Shown in pieces: positions 12,859 through 24,255 of a DNA stretch of 64,000 nucleotides (the stretch's first letter is position 1; every line of letters begins with the position of its first letter). Where the stretch lies: NCBI GenBank assembly GCA_029891385.1, contig CM057229.1, positions 4,899,001 to 4,963,000 on the forward strand, read 5' to 3'. This DNA is from Erythroxylum novogranatense (Eukaryota > Streptophyta > Magnoliopsida > Malpighiales > Erythroxylaceae). Below the pieces are notes generated by a model, which saw nothing but the letters and a program-made list of their open reading frames with translations, did not search any database and was not told the DNA's origin. A program made the position numbers and the translations under genes.

Positions 12859-13860
12859 ATTCGCCACCTCGCCTTGTCTCTCCTCCACCGCCTCATTCCA
12901 CCATGTCTTCGAGCATATGGAAACTGGACCGACTAATTAGATGAACAGATCCCACCAGATACCAGTGCCCTACCCTTTTTCCTCTTCTTCTTCTCCTTCT
13001 TCTTCTTCGTCCGATCTCCGATTTGATTAATGTAAGAGAAGAGCAAGGTTCGTGTTTATTACTAATTTAAGCTTAATACGGTAATTTCAGTTAGAAGCAA
13101 TCGAGCGCTGGCTTTGGCAGTCGGTGGATATTTGTTTGGTCGATTAAGACACAATTAATATAGTACTGAAGTCCCGTCATTGGGTTTTACCGACCGGACC
13201 GGAGTCACAGTCGACTTCCTTCTTTTTAATTTTTAGGATTTGTGTGCTCAAATTATTATTTAAATTAATTTAAATTTAAATTTTATCGATAATTTATTCT
13301 ATTTCTAATTATTTTATATATTAAGGTAATAATTATGAATTTTATTTTCTTCTTGTATTAAAAGTTAGAACAAATTAAAGAATTATATTTAAAATTTTAG
13401 TTGACCCCAAAAAATAAGAATAGTTTTGAGAGATTTTAGGGACATGTTACGTACATGAAAAAGAATAAAACACTATTAAAAGAAATAAGAAAAGACTAAA
13501 ACTTAAAACATTGACTTTAGTTTATCAGATTTCTTAATTAGAATTTAAATATTATTTAATTATTAATTAATTAATATTATGAGTAAAATTAAATTGCAAT
13601 CAATTCAAATTTAATCTATTAATTTAAAATTATTATGTTTAATAATACTAAAATTATCAAATTTTATTACAATATCGTTTCATTGCACAAAAAGTTAATA
13701 AAATAAAATATAATTACTAATAATAAAAAGTAAAGAAACATTAAAATACAAAAGTTGAAAGAGTTGGAATACGTTAAAGTTGGGCATTGACGATGCATAG
13801 CATGTTGGGACTCGGAATTGTAGTTTTATCCGAACCTGAAAGAGCTTGTCGACGTCGAGT
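12859..13860. other. intergenic DNA between diverging genes
   Basis: This holds the promoter of the minus-strand PAN-like gene on the left (with a C/T-rich stretch around 12976-13015, likely 5' leader or core promoter) and very AT-rich sequence from about 13230 to 13740. No gene is seen. Confidence 0.6.
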
Positions 13861-16046
13861 TACTGCTACTCCGGGCATTATTGGGGGAGAAAGGGAAAGG
13901 AAAGAGAAGGAATTGTGGTGGTATTTACTTGGATGCTGAGTCAAAGATAGATGTTAAGAGCTACGTTGAGCTCTACTCTTCTCTTGGATGGGATTCTCTT
14001 GTTTGCCACTCTCAATTCCTAAATTTGTAAGCTTTTCTTTTGTTTCCTGTTAACGAATTTTGGGTTACATTGTTTCTGAATCATGTGCTGATTTTGTATC
14101 TGGGTCTGGGGTCTGGAAATAGTTTACGATAAGTTCCTGCTCTGGAATGTGATTGTGTATGGCTTGATGAGATTTATCAACTTTTCTGAAGTTTTTTGCT
14201 TTTTAAAAAGATTTCTCGAAACTGCACTGAACACAGGGAATTTAAAGAATGTTTCAATAATTTGCATGCATTATTTCTTTTTACTTCAAGTTAGAGAAAA
14301 TCAACCAGTAAATTTATCAAGGAAAGTAGCCTTCATGATTCATCTATGACAATGCTTTTTTAGTTTTTTGCTACTTCAACCTCTCAATTGGTGATATTCT
14401 TGATTCTAGCATCTTTTCCTCTCAGTACTGGGTGCTAATTTTGTGTTAATAAATCTCTAATCTTCCAAGTTTAGTTGACCTTGAAGTGTAAAATATTTGT
14501 AATATGTGCAGATTCTTCCCAGAGAAGGCTGAAGCTTTTGCAGTGGAGATTGTCATGGAACTTCTTGACGTTACGTAGAGTACCTTTTGAATGACTTTTC
14601 CACACTTCTTGCCATTATATATATATACTTATTTATATTATCCAATTGATGAGTGATATAATTAGCGTAATATTTTTATGCAGTATGTACTTACTATTCC
14701 CAGGATGCATTTTTCCATTGCTAATGTTTTGGAATGCATCAAGTCATGATACCTTTCCCAAGTTAAGCTGTAGTTCTACTGCTTCGGTTGAAGTTTTTCC
14801 AATTCTAATTGCTTTCTCTTTCATTGAATGTGTAGGAGCTGAAGCTCAGGCCTTGCCCTGTAGTCTTTGCATCATTTTCTGGTGGTTCAAAAGCCTGCAT
14901 GTACAAGGTTCTGCAGGTCTGATTATTGTGATGTTTGCTTATTCTCGTTGATGACAATTTCTACCATCTTAAAGAGTAAATTCAGTTGATGTTCTCTTTT
15001 GGGCAGATCATTGAAGGAAGCTGCGTGGTAAAACTGAATATGGTAAGTTGGTCTTTCAAGTGATAACAACTTTCCCTTAATTATTTTGTTCCACACCTGC
15101 AATGCTACCATGCTTTGTTACCGTTGCTTTTGGATAAAGTATCCTACTCTTTATGGAGTGATTGGTTGTGTCATATAAAATATCATTTACTCTTCAAATG
15201 CTTGGTTCAATGCGTTGTTTCAATTGTTTTCTCCAGTGTTATGTCTTGCACTCTCTACAGTCTGCTTAGTATCTGATTACTTGTTTGTCTGACTAATTCT
15301 TATAACTGTTAATGTAAAGGATGACTGCAAGCTGTTAAGGGATTGTATAGTAGGTCATATCTTTGATTTTAGCCCGGTAGATTTTACTGGTGATTTGAGT
15401 AGACGATTTGCTGTTCACCTGTCTGTTCCCCGAATGTCTAATCCACCAAGAATGTTATCGTGGATTGCTAATGGCATTGATCGTGGTCTTGATGCCGTAT
15501 TCTTCAATAAAATTGAATCACATCGTGTTGAATATTGGCAGACTCTACACTCCTCTGTTGTGGGTGTATCATATCTTAAATGTTGGGGTGTTAGTCGTAT
15601 TGTTGTTCTCCCCACTTTAACTTTGTAGAGCACAAGGGCTCCATATCTGATTATGTGCTCAGATAATGATGAACTTGCTTCTTATCAAGTAATCAGCAAT
15701 TTCGCCCAAAGATTCTTTGAAATTGGAGGAGATGTGAAAGTATTGACAATGAAAGGGTCTCCCAGTGTAGGTATGTCTCAACAGTTGGGCATATTGCATT
15801 GCAGACTTCTTCGTGCAGCTGTTAGCCTTCCACTATGGTACCCTATTGTAATTCGATTTTGGTTAGGTCATTATCGCCTTTTTCCGAACCACTATCGTGC
15901 TGCTGTGGTTGAGCTCTTTGGTAAGGCAACTGTAGTCTATTCACAGAGAACTCAACAACTTGAAGGGGAGAGGACAGGTTTGGAACACTGGCATATCGAG
16001 ATATCTGAATTCAGTAACCTGGGAAAAGCAGTTTGCAATACAAACC
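13861..16046 (+). pseudogene. TMEM53/DUF829 alpha/beta-hydrolase-like pseudogene, 5' part
   Basis: The exons can be traced at 13861-14026, 14512-14569, 14836-14916, 15007-15042, 15320-15559, 15629-15770 and 15867-16046. They give family motifs in order: GHYWGRKGKEREGIVVVFTW, SYVELYSSLGWDSLVCHSQF, ELKLRPCPVVFASFSGG, PVDFTGDLSRRF, APYLIMCSDNDELASYQVI and GHYRLFPNHYRAAVVELFGK. Splice sites are mostly good, though the second and fifth donors (GTTACG, GTGGGT) are weak. Three defects are seen. The family-like N-terminal frame has no ATG. Between about 13939 and 13955 the frame shifts in a way that fits one lost base. The last exon is interrupted at 16046 by a copia LTR. The family are predicted membrane-associated hydrolases of uncertain substrate. 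The good preservation of the internal exons suggests recent loss. Confidence 0.88.
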
Positions 16047-16225
16047 TGTTGAGAATATAGAAATCAATTGTTTTTTCTGTTATTTTGACAATGATTATTT
16101 TTGTCGTTTAGCTAAAGTTTGTTAGACCCTTACCTTATATCTTGGCTGGGTTGATTTCTGCAAACAAAGATTAATCAAAAACATCATTTTTCTCTCTTTT
16201 TTCTTCTGGTGTATTGATTTTAACA
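16047..16225 (+). repeat. 5' LTR of the second copia element
   Basis: It starts TGTTGAGAATATA and ends gattttaaca, directly followed by the primer-binding site. It is about 179 bp, shorter than its 3' partner mainly because the partner has an expanded poly-T run near 20740-20762. Confidence 0.93.
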
Positions 16226-16237
16226 TGGTATCAGAGC
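16226..16237 (+). other. primer-binding site, tRNA-Met type
   Basis: TGGTATCAGAGC directly abuts the 5' LTR. This is the standard complement to the 3' end of plant initiator methionine tRNA, used to prime minus-strand cDNA. Confidence 0.93.
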
Positions 16238-16311
16238 GTGGATGACGACTTTGTTCTTCTTCTGGTCATCGTTAGTTCACGTTTTCTTCTGTGTTTTTTC
16301 TTCCCTCTTTC

Positions 16312-19300
16312 ATGATGGCTTTTTCTCAAACACCCGGTGTGCTGGATTTTAATCATCCCCTGTACTTGCACCCCTCGGATACACCAGGCGCCCTACTCGT
16401 TTCTCATCAACTTCTGGGTATTGAAAACTACAGCATTTGGAGCCACTCCATGCGCATCGCCCTTTTGACCAAAAACAAACTAGGATTTGTCGATGGGTCT
16501 TGTAAGAATCCGAGCTTCCTCTTGAATTTCACTCTCACTGGGATCGTTGAAATGCGATCGTTCTCTCATGGATTTTAAACACCGTCTGCAAAGATCCTTT
16601 GCTGGCATCGTCTTTGCTTCCAATGCTTCACTTGTTTGGTAAGATCTTAAGGAGCGATTTGACAAAGTCGACGAATCTCGTATCTATTATCTTCATCAAA
16701 CAATTTCTTCATATCTTCAATGCACCACTTCCATCTCTGTCTATTTCACGAAGCTTCGTCTTCTATGGGATGAGTATGATGCGTTGGTTCCCATCTTTAC
16801 TTGTGACTGTGACACTTCTTGGAAGACCTTCGACCATCTTCTTCAACATCTATTTCAGCTGTTAATGGGTCTCAACAATTCCTACTCAAATGTTCGAAGT
16901 CAGATATTATTCATGTCACCTCTTCCCCTTGTCAATCAGGCATACTCGATGTTGGTTCAAGAAGAGTCTCAACGTAATCTTTCTTCAACAATGTTGTCTA
17001 CTGCTGAGCCCACTGCTCTTTATTCTTCCTCTCAGAATAATCCAAAACTACGCTTCAATGTTTACTGTGATCATTGCCATGTCAAGGGACACAAACGTGC
17101 TAATTGTTATCAATTAATTGGATTTCCACCTGATTTTAAATTTACAAAAAAGAAACCTGCTGCTAACAATGTTGTCTCCTCTAATAAGTTACCAGATACA
17201 GAGATAGCTATTGTCAAGCCTCCTTCTGCATCTGTTCTTACGATTGAACAATATCAACAACTTCTTTAACTGTTACATAAAGAACCGTCCACTTCTGCTT
17301 CAATAAACATGGCAGGTCTTGTTTCTGCTTCTAATTCCACTAAATTGGGGTGGATCCTTGACACAGGAGCCACTAATCATATGACATTTGATTTCAATTG
17401 TTTGGATTCTCCTATTGCCACTGCTTCTAACAATTCTTATGTTCAATTGCCTAATGGAAAATCCACCTCTGTCACTCATATAGGAACTCATAGACTGTCA
17501 CCAATTCAAACTCTCACAAATGTCTTATACATACCAGATTTTCACTATAACTTGATTTCTATTTCAAAGCTTACCAAGGATTTAAATTGTTCAGTGTCCT
17601 TTTACCCTACATTTTGTCTTTTTCAGGACCTTTGCGGTGGAAGGATGATGGGGATTGGCAAAGAACATGGCGGCTTATACTTCCTCAAACCATCCAAGTT
17701 ACCTTCAGACATAAGTTTACTATCTGTTAAGCCTTCCTAGCCTTCATCCATTCAATTTGTTTCTTCTTTTATGACTTTACATAGTGATCCTCAAGTATGG
17801 CATGCCAGACTTGGCCACACCTGTGTATTGAAACTGAAAAAAATCAATGAATTGAAGTCTATTTTCAATGCGAAACATGATTTGTCTTTTTACTCTATAT
17901 GTCCATTGGCTAAGCAAACTCGATTACCTTTTCCTGAAAGTCACACCAGAGCTTCTTCTGCTTTTGTCTTGATTCACATTGATTTATGCGGACCTTATTG
18001 AGTGTCAACTCATAGTGGTCATAGATTTTTCCTTACCATTGTGGATGACTTTATAAGAATGACATGGATCTATTTACCCAAAAGCAAACATGAAACTTCC
18101 ACTACATTGAAATCTTTCTTTACCTTAGTTCAAACTCAGTTTACTGCCACCATTAAGACTGTTAGGAGTGACAATGGTAGTGAATTCTTCAACTCTGAAT
18201 GTAATTCTCTTTTTACTTGACTTGGTATCATTCACCAAAATTCCTGTATAGATATTCCACAACAAAATGGAGTTGCAGAGCGTAAACATTGACACTTACT
18301 TGAAACTGCTAGAGCATTAAAATTTCATGCCAACTTACCATCAAAATTTTGGGGGGAGGGTGTTTTAGCAGCTTGTTATATCATCAATAGGTTACCTTCT
18401 TTTGTTTTATCATGAAAATCTCCTTATAAAGTACTCCATAAAAAAAACCTCCGCACCTAAATCATCTCAGAGTTTTTGGTTGCCTCTGCTATGCTACTGT
18501 CCCACATTATCATGCCAAATTTTTCCCAAAAGCCATCCCTTCAGTTTTCCTTGGCTATTCAGCTGTTCAAAAGGGTTATCTCCTGTTTAATTTAGTCTCC
18601 AAGACATTTTTTATCAACAAAGATGTTGTCTTTCATGAGCATATTTTTCCCTTCAAACTTTCTATACAAGATCAACTAATGTTCCTTGTTCATGTCACTA
18701 ATTTTGGTCAAATAGAGGATCATGAATTTTTAAACCTTCATCCAAATCCGACCACTCATGTTACATCACCATCATCATCTCAACCTCCCTCTCACCCAGA
18801 CACTTTAATCTTTGATGACATCAATTTTCCTCCTTTATCACCTCAACCTTTGAGACTATCCACTCGATCGACTGCTCCACCAACCTGGCTTAAAGATTAT
18901 GTATGCACCAATCAATCCTCTTCATCCTCTTCACTTGCAATCACTAAAGGTCGATACCCTTTACATATTTCTTATGTTCATTTACCACCTCAATCACAAC
19001 ACTTTGTAGCTTCTGTCTCTAATATCATTGAACCTACCACCTATTCTGGGGCAATTAAATATAAGTGTTGGATAGAGGCTATGTAACAGGAAATCCAAAC
19101 TTTGGAAAACAATTGCATTTGGGAGGTGGTTCCTTTACCTTCTGGCAAAACTCCTATAGGCTGCAAATGGGTTTATAAGGTGAATATCATTCCAATGAGG
19201 AAGTGGAAAGGTTTAAGGTCAGATTGGTAGCCAAAGGCTATAGTCAACAAGAGGGCATTAATTTTCAAGACACTTTCTCTCCAGTGGCCAAGCATGTTAC

Positions 19301-20585
19301 TATTAGAATTGTTATATCTCTTACTGCTATGTTTCACTAGCCTTTATTCCAAATGGATGTATATAATGCTTTTTTGTAGAAAGATTTGCAAGAAGAAGTT
19401 TTCATGGCTTTACCTCAAGGATTTGGTAACCAGGGGCAGAATAGGGTATGTAGGTTACTCGAATCCCTATATGGCTTGAAGCAAGCGTCCAGGCAATGGA
19501 ATTTGAAGTTGACTGAGGCTCTTGTTTATAATGATTATACTGAGAGTAAATATGATTACTCTAAGTTTACAAAGAGGGAAGGTTCTAAATAAGTCATTAT
19601 GCTGATTTATGTTGATGATTTGCTAATAACTGAAAATGACAGTGGCTTGATTGATGAATTGAAGGTCATATTGCATCATAATTTCAAAATGAAGGATCTT
19701 GGAACCCTAAGATACTTTTTTGGGATTGAAGTCTCAAGATCAAATAAAGGTATAGTGTTAAGTAAGAGGAAGTATGCACTTGAGTTGATTCAGGATCTTG
19801 GATTAACTATAGCAAAGCTAGCATTTACTCCATTGGAACAAAATCTAAAGTTAACTATTGCAGATTTTGATGAATCTTTACAGTTGAAAGTTGATGATGA
19901 AGTCTTGACAAATGCTACTGTTTATCAGAGATTGATTGGGAAACTTCACATATTATATCAGATATAACCTATAGTGTGCAGCATTTAAGCCAATTTATGC
20001 AGAAACAAAAAAATCGCATTATGAAGCCACATTAAGAGTTGTTAGATATGTCAAAAGGAATCCAGGATAGGGAATTCTTCTCAGTTCATCAGAGAATCCA
20101 AGGTTAATTGCTTATTGTGACTCTGATTGAGCATCTTGCCTTATGTTAAAGAAATCTATGACAAGTTTTTGTATTAAGTTTGGCAATTCTCTAATTCCTA
20201 GGAAATAAAAAAAAAACAAAGTACAATATCAAAGTCTTTAGCAGAGGCTGAATACAGAAGCATGGCTTCCACTGTTGCTGAGTTAAAATGGTTACTTGGA
20301 CTGATAGCACAGTTGGGAATCAAGGGAAATAAACCAGCTATTCTTTATTGTGATAATCAAGTAGTAATACAAATCGCAACAAATCCAATTTATCATGAGA
20401 GGACTAAACTCAGAGATTGACTGCCATTTTGTGAGAGAAAGTATTCAAAATAGTTTTGTGAAAACTAGACACATCTCAACAAAGGATCAGTGGCAGACAT
20501 TTTTACAAAGGGGCTTGGCAATCAACAACATGATTACTTACTATCCAAGTTGGGTGTGATTAACATATATCATCATCCAACTTGA
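16312..20585 (+). pseudogene. decayed copia gag-pol of the second element
   Basis: A likely gag start is the ATG at 16312 (MMAFSQTPGVLDFNHPLYLH). Gag breaks near 16540. The CX2CX4HX4C zinc knuckle is intact at 17066-17107. Protease shows LGWILDTGATNHM near 17345. Integrase shows HARLGH, CPLAKQTRLPFP and TIVDDFIRMTW, with stops at 17999-18001 and 18218-18220. Reverse transcriptase shows MALPQGF, YGLKQASRQWN and IYVDDLLITEN, with further stops and frame changes. RNase H fragments run to the TGA at 20583-20585, next to the polypurine tract. The number of stops shows it has been inactive for a long time. Confidence 0.92.
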
Positions 20586-20592
20586 GGGGGAG

Positions 20593-20783
20593 TGTTGAGA
20601 ATATATAAATAAATTATTTTTCTGTTATTTTGACAATGATTATTTTGTGGTTTAACTAAAATTTGTTAGACCCTTACCTTATATCTTGGCTGGGTCGATT
20701 TCTGTAAACAGAGATTTATGAAAAACATCAAAATTTTCTCCTCTTTTTTTTTTTTTTTTTTTTCTGATGCATTGATTTTTACA
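20593..20783 (+). repeat. 3' LTR of the second copia element
   Basis: It starts TGTTGAGAATATA and ends tgatttttaca. A run of more than 20 T residues lies near its 3' end, absent from the 5' LTR, which explains most of the length difference. Confidence 0.93.
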
Positions 20784-20874
20784 AAACTAGAGCTTCAAAA
20801 GAGTTATTCCTACTCCTACTAATCTTCACATCCTAAGTTCAATGGAGTATTGCCAGGGTAGAGATTGTAATTAA
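20784..20874 (+). pseudogene. TMEM53/DUF829 pseudogene, 3' tail stranded beyond the copia element
   Basis: Directly after the 3' LTR the last-exon frame resumes as SFKRVIPTPTNLHILS and ends at a TAA (20872-20874). Family members in my memory continue their C-terminus with a similar SFKRV stretch. The codon across the insertion point reads CAG from the left copy of the target duplication but TAG from the right copy, so the resumed frame now begins with a stop. This fixes the insertion point inside coding DNA and identifies the otherwise meaningless sequence. Confidence 0.8.
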
Positions 20875-21279
20875 ACTAAAAATTGAATTCTATTATTAAC
20901 AATGTTTTAAAAAGGGATCAGTTATAACATCATGGTGCAGGTAGGTTGGTAAGGGTCTCTTCTGGCTTAAGTGAGGTCGCGAGTTGAAACTCCTCTTATG
21001 TATGCAGTTGTTTAAATTTTTAAATCATAACTTTACCTTTCGCAAGAGACCTACCTAACTCGAACAAGGATTAATCTAAATGTGAATGACTTAAAGATGT
21101 TTTCTCACAATTAAGACCCTCCTAAAATATTTGGTGGGTTAAAAAAGAAAATCGGTTATCGAAACGATAAATTGTAACTAATAAATGTTGCTGTGCTCTC
21201 GCTCTGGCTCTCTTCTATTTATTGCAGAAAATTCGATCGTTTAGTCTCAATCAGAAGTCAACGCATCTGGTACTGAGGT
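20875..21279 (+). other. intergenic, with a possible tRNA-derived SINE at about 20930-21150
   Basis: At 20937-20995 there is gcaggtaggttggtaagggt followed about 30 bases later by ggtcgcgagttgaaactc. These resemble polymerase III A and B boxes at about tRNA spacing. No clear poly-A tail or target duplication was found. The right part (about 21190-21279) should be the FLDH promoter proximal region and leader. Confidence 0.35.
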
Positions 21280-22686
21280 ATGAAGAAGATAGTCGTGACA
21301 GGAGCGTCTGGTTACCTAGGTGGTACACTATGCCACGCTCTACTCAAACAAGGCTACTCCGTACGTGCGTTAGTCCGCCGAACCAGCGACCTCTCCTCTC
21401 TCCCCGACTGCAGGACCGCTGATGGCGCCTTCGAGCTTGCCTACGGCGATGTGACTGACTATCGCTCTCTCCTAAACGCCTTCTACGGATATCACTTTAT
21501 CTTTCACACCGCTGCCGTCGTCGAGCCCTGGTTGCCGGATCCTTCTAAATTCTTCGATGTAAACACTAATCGAGCTTTAACTGCTTTCAATTTATAATCA
21601 ATGTGAGATTTTTTTTTGTCGAAGAATTTGATGTTGTTTTGATTAGGTTAACGTTGTGGGGTTGAGGAATGTTGTGGAAGCAGCCAAAGAGACGAAGACG
21701 ATTGAGAAGATAGTCTATACGTCGTCGTTTTTCGCCCTTGGACCAACTGATGGATGTGTGGCTGACGAGAAAAAGGTTCTTTTTTTTTTGTTATTAATAG
21801 AAAACGGAGATAAATATACAAATTGATATTATTTAGAGGGAAATTTAACGTGATTGGATAATACTTACAGGTGCATGAAGAGAAATGTTTTTGTTCCGAG
21901 TATGAGAGATCGAAGGCAGCTGCTGATAAGATTGCACTAAGAGCTGCGGCGGACGGAGTGCCTATAGTGGTAGTTTATCCCGGCGTTATATATGGTCCTG
22001 GGAAGCTCACTACAGGGAACATAGTTGCTAAATTGGTAAGATTTTTCTATTTTTATGTGATTACTCATACTAATTCATTGCATGCAAAAGCAGTTCAATT
22101 TCATCACTTTAGTCCCAAGGTCTTATTGGTTCTGATGTTTCAGCTTATTGAACGCTTTAATGGGCGTTTACCGGGATACATTGGTAGTGGAAAAGACAAG
22201 TTTTCTTTCAGCCATGTTGATGATGTAGTGCAAGGTCACATTGCAGCGATGGACATTGGTCAACCAGGTGAAAGGTACCTACTTACAGGAGAGAATGCTT
22301 CTTTTGTGCATGTTTTTGATATATCTGCTATTGTCACTGGTACCAAGAAACCAAGTTTAAACATTCCTCTGTGGACGATTGAGGCATATGGATGGATACT
22401 GGTTCTTTACTCCCGGCTTACCGGAAAGCTTCCGCTCATTTCTCCTCCGGTATAAATCAGATTCATTTTGCTTTGAGTGTCACTTGTTTCTGTTGGAATC
22501 CTGACATGAACTTGTTTGTATAACCAAGCTGTTGGATACTTGCAGACTGTCCATGTTCTAAGACATCAGTGGTCGTACTCTTGCGAGAAGGCCAAAAGAG
22601 AACTGGGATATAATCCTCGGGGCTTGAAAGAAGGTTTAGACGAGGTGTTGCCATGGTTAAAGAACTTAGGAGTAATTAAATACTGA
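21280..22686 (+). CDS. FLDH: NAD(P)-dependent farnesol dehydrogenase-like short-chain dehydrogenase
   Basis: Five exons (21280-21558, 21647-21775, 21871-22035, 22144-22449, 22546-22686) encode 339 residues. All introns are GT-AG and phase 0. The N-terminus is a Rossmann nucleotide-binding fold with TGASGYLGGTL (residues about 7-17). The extended-SDR features follow: VEPWLPDPSKFFD, SSFFALGPTD, the catalytic YERSK (Tyr-x-x-x-Lys) and VYPGVIYGPGKLTTGN. The C-terminal half includes GYIGSGKDKFSFSHVDDVV and LLTGENASF. Length and motif order match Arabidopsis FLDH (At4g33360), which oxidises farnesol with NAD and affects abscisic acid signalling. Substrate use here is inferred from similarity. The gene looks intact. 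A LINE fragment starts 96 bases after the stop and probably lies within or next to its 3' untranslated region. Confidence 0.93.
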
Positions 22687-22781
22687 ATCAGACTTTGCCT
22701 TACACTGTATGCAGCTCTTATTTTGTGAGACAAGGTTCCCAATTGCCCGTGTGTATTTGTGCTTTTATCAAAGCTTTTCTT

Positions 22782-24255
22782 CTTTTTTTTTTTAATAAAG
22801 GAAAGCCGGAGCTAATTACATAACAAGTTGTGGGATATATGTCCCTGACTGATCCTCAAAGAGGAAGTGATGGCACCCGGAAGGTGTAGTTTCAAAAATA
22901 GTAACTCCTACAGGGAAGTGGGCTGCCTGAGAGGCCAGCCAGTTTGCGCATCGGTTGCACTCTCGATAGACGTGTCGATGTGCAACAGACCAATTGCGGG
23001 AGAGTAATTCGTGGATGCCCAGGATAATAGGATTGGCCGCCTGAATGCGGCGCACAGTTGAGGTGAGCAGGGCATGTACTGCGACCGAGTCCACCTCCAA
23101 CTTTATGCGGTGAAAACCTATTTGCCAGGCAAGGGAAAGACCGGTTTAGACGCCCCATAGTTCTGCAGACAGGGGAGTGCACCAACCTAGATTCTGAGTG
23201 AAACCTCCTAGCCAAGCGCCGACACTGTCTCACAAAATGTCACCAGCGGCCGCTAAGAAAGACGTACGGTTACTGGCCCCATCAGTGTTCAATTTGATCC
23301 ATCCCGGTGGAGGCTGGGTCCAACTGAGGAGAAGTTCAGAACGGAGCTGGAGTTGGCGACCGGTGGTGCGGCGCCTCGGGGATGCCTGATGAAGATGACC
23401 TGCATAAGACAAAATGAGTGCATCAGGGAAAGCAGGCCAAGTAAAATGAGTATCAAAAACCGACTGGTTCCTCCAAGACTAGAGGAACCAACAGGTGAGT
23501 CCGAAAACGGTCGCCCAATCATGGCCCCGAACTCGGCTACGGGAATGGAGATTATGGTGCAACCATTCCCGAAGAAGCTGGGTGAAAAACGTAGACGCAG
23601 TGAGGTGGGGGCACAGCATGGTCCAGACCCTACGAGCTTTAGAACAATCCCTTACTGCGTGAAGGGAAGACTCATAGAAGGAACAGTGAGGGCAACAGCT
23701 GTCCGCTGTGAGGTCCAGGTGAACCCGAGACAGATTCGTGAGGAGCCTATCATGCCTAAGCAGCCAGAGGAATGAGCGGGTACGTGGCGGTCCCGGCCAC
23801 TGTCAAATGGTCTGTTAAATCCCGTGCGACACCTCGGAATCGTGATATAAAATCATGGAGTAAGTCGACGCAATTGTGAAAAGCCCGCTGTCGGAAGCAC
23901 CCCATACTAATTTATCTGGGTCGAGGAGGGGATGGGGGGGAGCGTACCTGTGATAATCAGACAAATGGGGGCAGGAAGCGATGCGTGGAATTTGGCCCAA
24001 TCCCAATGGCCACTAGAAGTAACAAAGGTGGAGGTAGACAAGAGAAGGGAGACATCAGGGATAGAATGAGTGGCGTGAGGGAGAAGCGGCCCCGTGTCCA
24101 CCACCCAAGGGTCGAGCCAGAAGTGCGTTCTGGAGCTATCACCGATCATCCATTTCTGACAAATGAGTACATACATGTTGCTGATGGAATTAGAAGTGGC
24201 CAACTCGGGTCAAATAAGAGATGCAAAACTCTATCTAACTTTTTTGGAGGCTAAA
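22782..24255 (-). mobile_element. 5'-truncated LINE (L1-type) fragment, minus strand
   Basis: A T-run at 22782-22792 on the plus strand is the poly-A tail of a minus-strand insertion. Upstream on the minus strand lie the zinc-knuckle and RNase H parts of a plant LINE ORF2. No endonuclease or reverse transcriptase core is present, consistent with typical 5' truncation. The upstream border near 24255 is approximate, and no clear target-site duplication was found. Confidence 0.85.
22816..24254 (-). pseudogene. LINE ORF2 C-terminus: zf-RVT and RNase H domains
   Basis: Reading down the minus strand: IGDSSRTHFWLDPWVVDTG (about 24090-24145), a block with CCPHC and a following cysteine typical of the zf-RVT domain (about 23680-23730), then PPPGWIKLNTDGA (about 23270-23320), the start of RNase H. 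The RNase H domain continues as PLSAELWGV, KLEVDSVAVHALL and CNRCANWLASQAAHF. The last active-site Asp (usually AD before xLA) is replaced by Asn. Stops and frameshifts occur at several points, so it is dead. Confidence 0.82.

Larger units (their letters stand above)
16047..20783 (+). mobile_element. complete-length Ty1/copia element with both LTRs, inserted in the TMEM53-like gene
   Basis: The LTRs lie at 16047-16225 and 20593-20783. The primer-binding site is TGGTATCAGAGC at 16226-16237, matching initiator tRNA-Met as in most plant copia elements. The polypurine tract is tgagggggag just before 20593. Flanking 5-bp sequences are aaacc (16042-16046) and aaact (20784-20788), a target-site duplication with one change. 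By eye the two LTRs differ at roughly one position in ten, so the insertion is not recent. All internal reading frames are broken. Confidence 0.95.

Noticed and set aside
23198..23775. Plus-strand frames over the LINE fragment
   Set aside because: They are antisense to the zf-RVT/RNase H domains and have no protein similarity of their own.
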